Assembly: GCA_964634565.1 (NCBI GenBank)
Contig: CAZWLP010000029.1
Span: 1-30,868, forward strand
Length of the DNA: 30,868 nt
Source of the DNA: JAUVKT01 sp964634565
GTDB taxonomy: Bacteria; Bacteroidota; Bacteroidia; Bacteroidales; VadinHA17
Direction of reading: 5' to 3'
The first letter of the stretch is position 1, and each line of letters starts with the position of its first letter. The notes under the pieces are model-generated. The model had not been told where the DNA came from, did not search any database, and was given only the letters and a program-made list of their open reading frames with translations. A program made the position numbers and the translations under genes. This document shows, piece after piece, positions 23,932 to 30,868 of this stretch.

Positions 23932-26900
23932 TTAATCAAGTGTAAGACTCAGTCCCAAACCTCTTAATTCGTGTAACAATACATTCAATGATTCGGGGAT
24001 ACCAGGCTGCGGCATTGGTTCTCCCTTTACAATTGACTCATAAGCTTTAGCCCTACCGATCACATCGTCAGACTTAATAGTTAGTATCTCCTGCAGAATA
24101 TGAGCAGCACCAAAGGCCTCAAGTGCCCATACCTCCATTTCACCAAATCTCTGTCCTCCAAACTGAGCCTTACCTCCGAGTGGCTGCTGAGTAATAAGGG
24201 AATAAGGTCCGATTGAACGGGCATGCATCTTATCGTCGACCATATGACCAAGCTTCAGCATATAGATTACTCCAACTGTAGCTGGCTGGTCGAACTTCTG
24301 TCCAGTTCCACCATCATACAGATACGTTTTACCATATCTGGGCACACCGGCTTTATCTGTATAACTCGTAATTTCGTCAAGTGACGCACCATCAAAAATA
24401 GGAGTTGAAAATTTAAGACCCAGATTCTGGCCTGCCCAGCCAAGAACAGTTTCATAAATCTGTCCGAGGTTCATCCTCGATGGTACACCAAGTGGATTAA
24501 GAACAATGTCTACAGGTGTTCCATCTTCCAGGAAGGGCATATCTTCAGCACGTACTATTTTAGCAACAATACCTTTATTTCCATGTCGCCCGGCCATCTT
24601 ATCCCCAACCTTAACCTTTCTCTTCTTGGCAATATAAACCTTGGCAAGTCTTACTATACCTGCTGGCAGTTCATCTCCTATACTAATATTATACTTCTTA
24701 CGCTTAAATACTCCGTCTATCTCTTTGTACTTAATCAGGTAGTTATGAAGCAACTGATTTATAGTCTCATTCTTCTTCTTATCTGTTGTCCATTTATTAG
24801 GATTAATTGACAGGTAATCCAGTTCCTGCAATTGCTTAAGAGTAAACTTGGTACCCTTAGGTATTATATCAACATTCAGATAATCTTTTACTCCCTGGGA
24901 TGTTTTACCATTTACAAGAATAAACAGCTTATCAACAAGGCGCATCTTCAGATCTTCTGCACTCTTGGCAAATTCCGCATCTATTTTTTCTATAAGAGGC
25001 TTCTCAACAGCTTTTGATTTCCTGTCTTTAACAGACCTGGAGAAAAGCTTTTTATTAATAACCACTCCACGCAATGATGGCCCGGCTTTTAAGGAAGCAT
25101 CCTTAACATCACCGGCTTTATCACCAAATATTGCCCTAAGCAGTTTTTCCTCCGGAGAAGGATCTGATTCACCTTTAGGAGTAATCTTACCAATAAGAAT
25201 ATCGCCCGGCTTAACGTGAGCTCCAATTCTTATCAATCCATTCTCATCGAGATCCTTGGTGGCTTCTTCACTAACATTAGGAATATCAGATGTCAGTTCT
25301 TCTATACCTCTTTTAGTATCTCTAACCTCAAGCAGGTATTCATCAATATGAATTGATGTAAAGGTATCATTCTGAACCACCTTTTCGGATATCACAATAG
25401 CATCCTCAAAGTTATAACCTTTCCAGGGCATAAAGGCCACCTTAAGGTTTCTTCCAAGGGCAAGTTCGCCATCCTGTGTTCCATATCCTTCGGTAAGCAC
25501 CTGTCCTTTCTTAACCTTATCGCCCTTTTTGACAATGGGAATCAGGTTAATACATGTATTCTGATTTGTCTTTTGATACTTCGGAAGATTATACTTTTTG
25601 ATATCATCATCGAAGCTTACAAATTTTTCCTCATCTGTCCTGGAGTACCTTACCACAATCTGTTCTGCATCAACATACTCTACAACACCATCTCCTTCAG
25701 CTACCATCAAAATCCGTGAATCCCTGACCATCTGTCCTTCCAGTCCGGTACCAACTATTGGTGCCTCCGGTTTCATCAGAGGAACAGCCTGGCGCATCAT
25801 ATTAGATCCCATAAGTGCCCTGTTGGCATCATCATGCTCAAGGAATGGGATCAAGGAAGCAGCAATAGAAGCAATCTGGTTAGGAGCAACGTCCATCAGA
25901 TCAACTTTCCCGGCTTCCTCATGCGGATAATCTGCCTCAAATCTTGCTTTAACCCTTGGGTTTATAAACTTTCCTTTCTCATCAAGTGGTGCGTTTGCCT
26001 GGGCAATTACCTTATCTTCCTCCTCTTCAGCACTGAGCCATACAACACCATTATTGGTGAGATCGACCACTCCTTCACTGGCTTTTCTATATGGAGTCTC
26101 AATAAATCCGAGATTATTTATTTTGGAGTAAACACAAAGTGATGAAATAAGTCCGATATTTGGTCCTTCAGGTGTCTCAATAGGACACAAACGGCCATAG
26201 TGGGTATAGTGAACGTCCCTGACCTCAAATCCAGCTCTTTCCCTTGAAAGACCACCTGGTCCGAGTGCAGACATTCTCCTTTTATGGGTCATCTCAGCCA
26301 GCGGGTTAGTCTGATCCATAAACTGCGACAGCTGATTAGTTCCAAAGAAGGAATTAATAACTGATGAAAGGGTTTTTGAGTTGATCAGATCCACAGGAGT
26401 AAACACCTCGTTATCCCTGACATTCATTCTCTCTCTTATTGTCCTGGCCATACGGGCCAGTCCGACTCCAAACTGGTTATATAATTGCTCTCCAACTGTA
26501 CGAACACGCCTGTTACTGAGGTGGTCGATATCGTCGATATCAGTTTTTGAGTTTATTAGAGCTATAAGATATTTTATAATTTCAATGATATCCTCTTTTG
26601 TAAGAACCTTTACATCTTTATCAGTATTCAATCCAAGTTTAGTATTGATCCTGTACCTTCCTACTTCACCAAGGTCATATCTCTTATCAGAGAAAAAGAG
26701 TTTATCAATTACATCGCGGGCAGTCGCAACATCAGGTGGCTCAGCATTTCTGAGCTGTCTGTAGATATATAAAACTGCCTCCTCTTCCGCATTACACGGG
26801 TCTTTATGGAGTGTGTTATAAATAATTGCATAATCTGATACATTCTGATCTTCACGGTGTACCAGAATATCTTTTGCACCGGAGTCAACTATCAGATCAA

Positions 26901-27741
26901 TATGTTCGGCCAGAATCTCTGTCTCTCTGTCAAGAATTACTTCGTTACGTTCGATCGATACAAGTTCACCAGTATCTTCATCTACGAAATCTTCAAACCA
27001 CGACTTAAGTACTCTTGCAGCCAGTTTGCGACCGACTAATTTTTTTAGATTTGTTTTGGATACCTTTTGCTCTTCGGCAAGACCAAATATCTCAAGTATT
27101 TCTTTATCACTTTCGTAGCCAATAGCTCTCAAAAGTGTAGTTACAGGCAATTTCTTCTTACGATCAATATATGCATACATCACTGAATTGATGTCGGTAG
27201 CAAACTCAATCCATGATCCCTTAAAAGGTATGATCCTTGCTGAGTAAAGTTTTGTACCATTTGCATGAACACTCTGTCCGAAGAAGACACCCGGTGATCT
27301 GTGAAGCTGTGAAACCACAACCCGCTCAGCACCATTTATAACAAAGGTAGCCCTGTCTGTAAGATAGGGAACTGTACCCAGATAAACATCCTGAATAACT
27401 GTATCGAAGTCCTCGTGCTCGGGATCTGTACAATAAAGCTTCAGCTTGGCCTTCAGGGGCACACTGTATGTTAGTCCACGTTCAATGCACTCTTCAATAG
27501 TATAACGTGGAGGGTCAATATAGTAATCAATAAACTCCAGGATAAAGTTATTTCTTGTATCACTAATTGGAAAATTTTCATCGAAAACCTGGTGCAGTCC
27601 TTCTCTCTTCCTGTGCTCAGGAGTTGTTCCCATCTGGAAAAACTCCTGGAAAGATTTTAGTTGAATCTCCAGAAAATCAGGGTATTCCAGCTGATTTTTA
27701 ATGGAAGCAAAACTTATTCTGTTACTTTTTTTCGCTGACAT
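23932..27741 (-). CDS. rpoB: DNA-directed RNA polymerase subunit beta
   Basis: A 1269-aa beta subunit with the usual lobes, flap and C-terminal clamp region. The rifampicin pocket (about residues 465-500) reads QLSQFMDQ, THKRRMSALGPGG; the positions equal to E. coli Asp516, His526 and Ser531 are Asp476, His486 and Ser491, the sensitive residues. The terminal EVWALEAFGAAHILQEILT motif is present. The gene follows a probable attenuator after rplL and is transcribed with rpoC. Confidence 0.98.
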   Translation of the reverse strand: MSAKKSNRISFASIKNQLEYPDFLEIQLKSFQEFFQMGTTPEHRKREGLHQVFDENFPISDTRNNFILEFIDYYIDPPRYTIEECIERGLTYSVPLKAKLKLYCTDPEHEDFDTVIQDVYLGTVPYLTDRATFVINGAERVVVSQLHRSPGVFFGQSVHANGTKLYSARIIPFKGSWIEFATDINSVMYAYIDRKKKLPVTTLLRAIGYESDKEILEIFGLAEEQKVSKTNLKKLVGRKLAARVLKSWFEDFVDEDTGELVSIERNEVILDRETEILAEHIDLIVDSGAKDILVHREDQNVSDYAIIYNTLHKDPCNAEEEAVLYIYRQLRNAEPPDVATARDVIDKLFFSDKRYDLGEVGRYRINTKLGLNTDKDVKVLTKEDIIEIIKYLIALINSKTDIDDIDHLSNRRVRTVGEQLYNQFGVGLARMARTIRERMNVRDNEVFTPVDLINSKTLSSVINSFFGTNQLSQFMDQTNPLAEMTHKRRMSALGPGGLSRERAGFEVRDVHYTHYGRLCPIETPEGPNIGLISSLCVYSKINNLGFIETPYRKASEGVVDLTNNGVVWLSAEEEEDKVIAQANAPLDEKGKFINPRVKARFEADYPHEEAGKVDLMDVAPNQIASIAASLIPFLEHDDANRALMGSNMMRQAVPLMKPEAPIVGTGLEGQMVRDSRILMVAEGDGVVEYVDAEQIVVRYSRTDEEKFVSFDDDIKKYNLPKYQKTNQNTCINLIPIVKKGDKVKKGQVLTEGYGTQDGELALGRNLKVAFMPWKGYNFEDAIVISEKVVQNDTFTSIHIDEYLLEVRDTKRGIEELTSDIPNVSEEATKDLDENGLIRIGAHVKPGDILIGKITPKGESDPSPEEKLLRAIFGDKAGDVKDASLKAGPSLRGVVINKKLFSRSVKDRKSKAVEKPLIEKIDAEFAKSAEDLKMRLVDKLFILVNGKTSQGVKDYLNVDIIPKGTKFTLKQLQELDYLSINPNKWTTDKKKNETINQLLHNYLIKYKEIDGVFKRKKYNISIGDELPAGIVRLAKVYIAKKRKVKVGDKMAGRHGNKGIVAKIVRAEDMPFLEDGTPVDIVLNPLGVPSRMNLGQIYETVLGWAGQNLGLKFSTPIFDGASLDEITSYTDKAGVPRYGKTYLYDGGTGQKFDQPATVGVIYMLKLGHMVDDKMHARSIGPYSLITQQPLGGKAQFGGQRFGEMEVWALEAFGAAHILQEILTIKSDDVIGRAKAYESIVKGEPMPQPGIPESLNVLLHELRGLGLSLTLD

Positions 27742-27777
27742 TTATAAAGGAATTAAGTGAACTTATTATTAAACGAC

Positions 27778-27814
27778 AAAAAGGCCTAGTCCCGATTTGC
27801 TCGGGACTAAACCT
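27778..27814 (-). terminator. rplL-rpoB intergenic terminator or attenuator
   Basis: On the minus strand a strong stem, AGTCCCGA with TCGGGACT (27801-27808 and 27788-27795), extended by several more pairs, is followed by five T. It lies in the 95-bp gap between rplL and rpoB. Because rpoB has no obvious promoter after it, it most likely ends only part of the transcripts, as the rplL-rpoB attenuator does in E. coli. Confidence 0.75.
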
Positions 27815-27836
27815 GGTAACCTATAGTAGGTAAAAC

Positions 27837-28214
27837 TTATTTAAGTTCAACTTCAGCTCCAGCTTCTTCAAGTTGTTTCTTAAGCGCCTCAGCTTCGTCT
27901 TTTGACACAGCCTCCTTAATTGGAGCCGGTGCAGAATCAACTACAGCTTTTGCCTCTTTAAGTCCTAGACCTGTAAGTTCCTTAACGAGTTTTACAATCT
28001 GCAGTTTCTGGCCACCTGCTGCATTCAGAATAACGTCAAATTCAGTTTTCTCTTCAACTGCTGCGCCTTCGCCACCAGCTGCCGGTCCGGCAATTGCTAC
28101 TGCAGCTGCAGCAGGCTCGATACCATATTCTTCTTTAAGAATATCTGCCAATTCGTTTACATCTTTAACAGTTAAGTTAACTAGCTCTTCTGCCAACTTT
28201 TTAAGATCTGCCAT
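27837..28214 (-). CDS. rplL: 50S ribosomal protein L7/L12
   Basis: A 125-aa stalk protein of the large subunit: an N-terminal dimerisation helix region (about 1-35), an Ala/Gly/Glu-rich hinge (about 36-55) and a C-terminal factor-binding domain with KTEFDVIL, KLVKELTGLGLKEAKAVVD. It recruits translation GTPases. It lies 36 bases after rplJ, whose product anchors it to the ribosome. Confidence 0.97.
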   Translation of the reverse strand: MADLKKLAEELVNLTVKDVNELADILKEEYGIEPAAAAVAIAGPAAGGEGAAVEEKTEFDVILNAAGGQKLQIVKLVKELTGLGLKEAKAVVDSAPAPIKEAVSKDEAEALKKQLEEAGAEVELK

Positions 28215-28250
28215 TTTTAATATATTTAAAATAATTGTTAATACACTTGA

Positions 28251-28772
28251 TTAATTTTCTCTCTGTGAGAGTGTTTCAAGGATACCATGAATGGTACCCG
28301 AACCTGATTGCAGTGCCGACATCACGTTTTTCACAGGCGACTGGAGCAATGCGATAAGATCTCCAAGCAATTCGTCCTTAGACTTAATTGCAACGAGAGC
28401 ATCGAGCTCATTATCACCTACATAAACTGATTCTTCAACATATGCAGCTTTCAGCACAGGCTTGTCATTTTTCTTACGGAATTCCTTTATCAGTTTTGCA
28501 GGAATATTTCCGGTATTTGAAAACATAACAGACGTAGATCCTTTAAGAACAACATTCAGTTCATCCAGATCTTTTTCAGATTTTTCCATCGCCCTTTTAA
28601 GCAGGGTGTTTTTAACAACGATCATTAATATACCGCTCTCAAAACACTTTCTTCTAAGGGTTGATGTAACAGCAGCATTCAACTCGGCTGTATCAGTCAG
28701 GTAAAAGTGACTGTACTCATCCAGTTTCTCAGCCAGGCTGTTTATTATAGTGATTTTTTCTTCGCGTCTCAT
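28251..28772 (-). CDS. rplJ: 50S ribosomal protein L10
   Basis: A 173-aa stalk base protein that binds 23S rRNA and carries L7/L12 dimers through its C-terminal helix. It opens with MRREEKITIINSLAEKL and has the VVKNTLLKRA rRNA-contact motif. In E. coli L10 represses its own operon through the mRNA leader; here only 19 bases separate it from rplA, so any such control would need a structure inside rplA. Confidence 0.96.
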   Translation of the reverse strand: MRREEKITIINSLAEKLDEYSHFYLTDTAELNAAVTSTLRRKCFESGILMIVVKNTLLKRAMEKSEKDLDELNVVLKGSTSVMFSNTGNIPAKLIKEFRKKNDKPVLKAAYVEESVYVGDNELDALVAIKSKDELLGDLIALLQSPVKNVMSALQSGSGTIHGILETLSQREN

Positions 28773-28791
28773 TTCTCCTCCATTAAATTAA

Positions 28792-29487
28792 TTATTCATC
28801 CAGACCTTTAGGGTCAATCTTAATTCCCGGACTCATAGTACTCGACAGGAATATACTCCTGATATAAGTTCCTTTAGCTGACGCGGGTTTCAGTTTAACA
28901 ATTGTTGCAATAAATTCTCTAGCATTGTCTGCAATCTTCTCTGGAGTAAACGAAACTTTTCCGATTGAGGCATGAATGATTCCATACTTGTCGACTTTGA
29001 AATCAATCTTACCCTGTTTCACTTCATTAACAGCCTTACCAATATCCATGGTTACAGTACCACTTTTAGGGTTAGGCATCAGTCCACGCGGACCGAGTAT
29101 TCTACCAAGCTGACCGACCTTACCCATAGCTGAAGGCATGGTTATGATCACATCAATATCTGTCCATCCACCTTTGATCTTTTCAACATAGTCGTCAAGA
29201 CCAACGTGATCGGCTCCTGCTTCTTTTGCTTCTTCTTCCTTATCGGGAGTACAGAGAACAAGTACTCTTGTCTCTTTACCTGTACCGTGGGGAAGGGAAA
29301 CAACGCCACGAACCATCTGGTTAGATTTTCTGGGATCAATACCTAGTCTTACATCGATATCAACCGAAGAATCAAATTTGGTATTAGTTATTTCCTTCAC
29401 CAGCTTTGAAGCTTCAATCAAACCATAAAGGTTGCCTCTTTCAAACTTTTCTAAGGCCAACTTCTTATTTTTGGTAAGTTTAGTCAT
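28792..29487 (-). CDS. rplA: 50S ribosomal protein L1
   Basis: A 231-aa L1 protein with the two-domain layout and the signature stretch (about residues 118-140) containing GQLGRILGPRGLMPNPK. It binds the 23S L1 stalk and, in many bacteria, represses the L11-L1 mRNA. It lies 16 bases after rplK. Confidence 0.97.
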   Translation of the reverse strand: MTKLTKNKKLALEKFERGNLYGLIEASKLVKEITNTKFDSSVDIDVRLGIDPRKSNQMVRGVVSLPHGTGKETRVLVLCTPDKEEEAKEAGADHVGLDDYVEKIKGGWTDIDVIITMPSAMGKVGQLGRILGPRGLMPNPKSGTVTMDIGKAVNEVKQGKIDFKVDKYGIIHASIGKVSFTPEKIADNAREFIATIVKLKPASAKGTYIRSIFLSSTMSPGIKIDPKGLDE

Positions 29488-29503
29488 ATTATCCTCATAA
29501 ATT

Positions 29504-29947
29504 TTAGTTACTACCCGGGAATTGTCCTTTAATGACGATTCCCATACTTCTAGCAGTACCTGCTACCATTCTCATAGCGGACTCAACTGTAAAACAGTTC
29601 AGGTCCTCCATTTTGTCTTCAGCAATTTGCTTTACCTGAGCCCAGGAGATTGTTGCAACCTTTTCTCTGTTGGATTCCGGAGAACCCTTTTTAAGTTTGG
29701 CTGACTCCAATAGCTGTACAGCAACCGGTGGTGTTTTAGTAATAAAATCAAAAGACTTATCACCATAAACAGTAATAATCACCGGGATAACCTTTCCAGC
29801 CTTATCCTGGGTTCTCGCATTAAACTGCTTGCAGAACTCCATAATATTCACACCTTTAGCACCCAGTGCAGGGCCTACAGGTGGAGATGGGTTTGCTGCG
29901 CCGCCTCTGATCTGTAGCTTAATAATACCAGCAACTTCTTTTGCCAT
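29504..29947 (-). CDS. rplK: 50S ribosomal protein L11
   Basis: A 147-aa protein of the GTPase-associated centre, with the N-terminal KLQIRGGAANPSPPVGPALG proline-rich loop (residues 10-29) and the C-terminal rRNA-binding domain ending in RSMGIVIKG. It is preceded by a 92-base leader that can fold. Confidence 0.97.
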   Translation of the reverse strand: MAKEVAGIIKLQIRGGAANPSPPVGPALGAKGVNIMEFCKQFNARTQDKAGKVIPVIITVYGDKSFDFITKTPPVAVQLLESAKLKKGSPESNREKVATISWAQVKQIAEDKMEDLNCFTVESAMRMVAGTARSMGIVIKGQFPGSN

Positions 29948-29976
29948 AATTTACTTTGCTTAGTTTACGCGAAAGT

Positions 29977-30019
29977 TTGGTAACCACTCAGGAAGCATTA
30001 TAAATGTCGTGCTTACCAA
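29977..30019 (-). promoter_or_regulatory. foldable leader ahead of rplK
   Basis: In the nusG-rplK gap the minus-strand transcript holds TTGGTAA (30013-30019) and TTACCAA (29977-29983), which pair, with a short inner GCA/TGC stem. The position fits an L1 or L11 autoregulatory site, but I cannot match it to the known L1-binding motif. Confidence 0.35.
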
Positions 30020-30039
30020 TATCTTAAAATTAATAAATC

Positions 30040-30588
30040 CTAACTTTCCTTTTCTACCTGCATAAAGCTCAGTTCAAGTGGTGTTTTACGACCAAAAATC
30101 TTAACCATCACTTTAAGCTTCTTCTTTTCATCATTTACCTCTTCAATAACACCGGTAAAACTGTTAAACGGTCCGTCAACAACCTTTACCGCCTCACCTA
30201 CAAAGAATGGAACATTAATTTCCTCATCACTTGCAGCAAGCTCATCAACCTTTCCCAGTATCCTGTTTATTTCACTCTTTCTGAGAGGAACAGGGTCGCC
30301 CTGCTGGGTACCAAGAAATCCAATAACATTCGGTATACTTTTGAGAATATGAGGTATCTCTCCTACCAGTGCAGCTTCAATAAGAATATATCCGGGAAAG
30401 AAATTTCTTTCCTTGTTTATTTTTTTCCCCTGCCTGATCTGGTAAACTTTTTCCTTAGGTATAAGTACCTGAGATATATAATCCTCGAGATTCAAACGAT
30501 TTATCTCGCTTTCAATATACTCCTTAACCTTATTCTCCTTACCTCCAATGGCACGTAGGACATACCATTTTTTTACATTCTCACCCAT
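30040..30588 (-). CDS. nusG: transcription termination/antitermination factor NusG
   Basis: A 182-aa NusG with the NGN domain (about 6-115, WYVLRAIGGKENKV, FFPGYILIEA) and a C-terminal KOW domain (about 128-180, VGEAVKVVDGPFNSFTGVIEEV). It couples RNA polymerase to Rho or the ribosome. Its ATG lies 15 bases after secE, the usual order. Confidence 0.97.
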   Translation of the reverse strand: MGENVKKWYVLRAIGGKENKVKEYIESEINRLNLEDYISQVLIPKEKVYQIRQGKKINKERNFFPGYILIEAALVGEIPHILKSIPNVIGFLGTQQGDPVPLRKSEINRILGKVDELAASDEEINVPFFVGEAVKVVDGPFNSFTGVIEEVNDEKKKLKVMVKIFGRKTPLELSFMQVEKES

Positions 30589-30603
30589 TTCGAACTTATT
30601 CGT

Positions 30604-30798
30604 TTAGTATAATATCTGATATACAAACGTCATGATATTATCAAAAGCATAGTCCATCAACCATATAGCAACTGCAATAATGGCCGAGGCAATCATAACC
30701 ACTGTAGTACTGTTTTGAAGTTCACTCCAGGTAGGCCATGTTACTTTGTGGACCAACTCGACATAAGATTCCTGAAAGTACTTTTTTATTTTTTTCAT
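30604..30798 (-). CDS. secE: preprotein translocase subunit SecE
   Basis: A 64-aa single-helix SecE. The amphipathic N-terminal part with ELVHKVTWPTWSELQ (residues 14-28) is the conserved SecE signature, followed by one membrane helix (about 33-55). It clamps SecY in the translocon. It lies 22 bases after the tRNA-Trp gene and is probably cotranscribed with it. Confidence 0.96.
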   Translation of the reverse strand: MKKIKKYFQESYVELVHKVTWPTWSELQNSTTVVMIASAIIAVAIWLMDYAFDNIMTFVYQILY

Positions 30799-30820
30799 TT
30801 TCCTTATTAATGCATTTTAG

Positions 30821-30868
30821 CACGGGAGGAGAGACTCGAACTCCCGACACCTGGTTTTGGAGACCAGT
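30821..30868 (-). tRNA. tRNA-Trp (CCA), partial at the window edge
   Basis: The 3' 48 bases of a tRNA are visible: anticodon stem with anticodon CCA at 30858-30860 (in CTCCAAA), variable loop, T arm GGGAG-TTCGAGT-CTCTC, the acceptor half CTCCCGT and discriminator G at 30821. The 3' CCA is not encoded (CT follows). The 5' half lies beyond the window. Its place before secE is typical; tuf normally comes before it. Confidence 0.93.

Noticed and set aside
25598..25930. 110-codon open frame opposite rpoB, and similar frames opposite rpoC
   Set aside because: Antisense shadows of strongly conserved genes; low-complexity Ser/Ile-rich products with no family.
26265..26350. Possible rifampicin resistance changes in rpoB
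   Set aside because: Asp476, His486 and Ser491 are the sensitive residues.
1..30868. Insertion sequences, prophage genes, CRISPR arrays or toxin-antitoxin pairs
   Set aside because: No transposase, phage, repeat-spacer or toxin-antitoxin gene was found; composition and gene order look like core chromosome throughout.

Overview
The window is a chromosomal segment from an anaerobic member of the Bacteroidota, probably Bacteroidales or Marinilabiliales. The evidence is the gene order tRNA-Trp, secE, nusG, rplK, rplA, rplJ, rplL, rpoB, rpoC, DUF3467, the S46 dipeptidyl-peptidase, the cluster DUF2520, kdsC-like HAD, UbiA, Maf, several TAnnTTTG-type -7 promoter boxes, and mostly weak Shine-Dalgarno sequences. 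An oxygen-sensitive glycyl radical enzyme points to anaerobic life. No insertion sequence, prophage or CRISPR array was seen.

Left part (1-3458, plus strand): a perfect 18-bp inverted repeat, a doubtful 56-codon ORF, a stand-alone malic enzyme with a clear terminator, then an NfeD-like protein and an SPFH/band-7 protein as a two-gene membrane operon. Three 14-bp tandem repeats start inside the last codons of the SPFH gene.

Catabolic operon (3459-8141, minus strand): a glycyl radical activase, a glycyl radical enzyme whose active-site residues match trans-4-hydroxy-L-proline dehydratase (HypD), and a metal-dependent Xaa-Pro aminopeptidase, spaced 1 and 21 nt apart. This looks like a unit for using proline/hydroxyproline-containing (collagen-like) peptides. 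A 33-codon ORF with an unusually strong Shine-Dalgarno overlaps the activase start by ATGA.

Divergent region (8142-8627): a 486-bp gap holding an operator-like palindrome, an interrupted hairpin, and an intrinsic terminator on the plus strand with no gene in front of it, followed by a promoter. It may encode a small RNA or an attenuated leader. Downstream on the plus strand lie a carboxyltransferase of the PycB/OadA type whose biotinyl-like domain has lost the biotin lysine, a 7TM (DISM-type) histidine kinase, and a ferredoxin-like iron-sulfur protein with its own promoter.

Middle operon (13566-18642, minus strand): DUF2520 Rossmann protein, KdsC-like phosphatase, UbiA prenyltransferase, Maf nucleotide pyrophosphatase and DPP11-type peptidase, tightly packed with short or overlapping junctions. 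A small lipoprotein of unknown function follows at 18775-19164 with its own promoter.

Right part (19209-30868, minus strand): the transcription/translation core operon from a partial tRNA-Trp through secE, nusG, four ribosomal protein genes, rpoB, rpoC and DUF3467, ending in a strong terminator. A hairpin plus U-run between rplL and rpoB looks like a partial attenuator, and a foldable leader precedes rplK.
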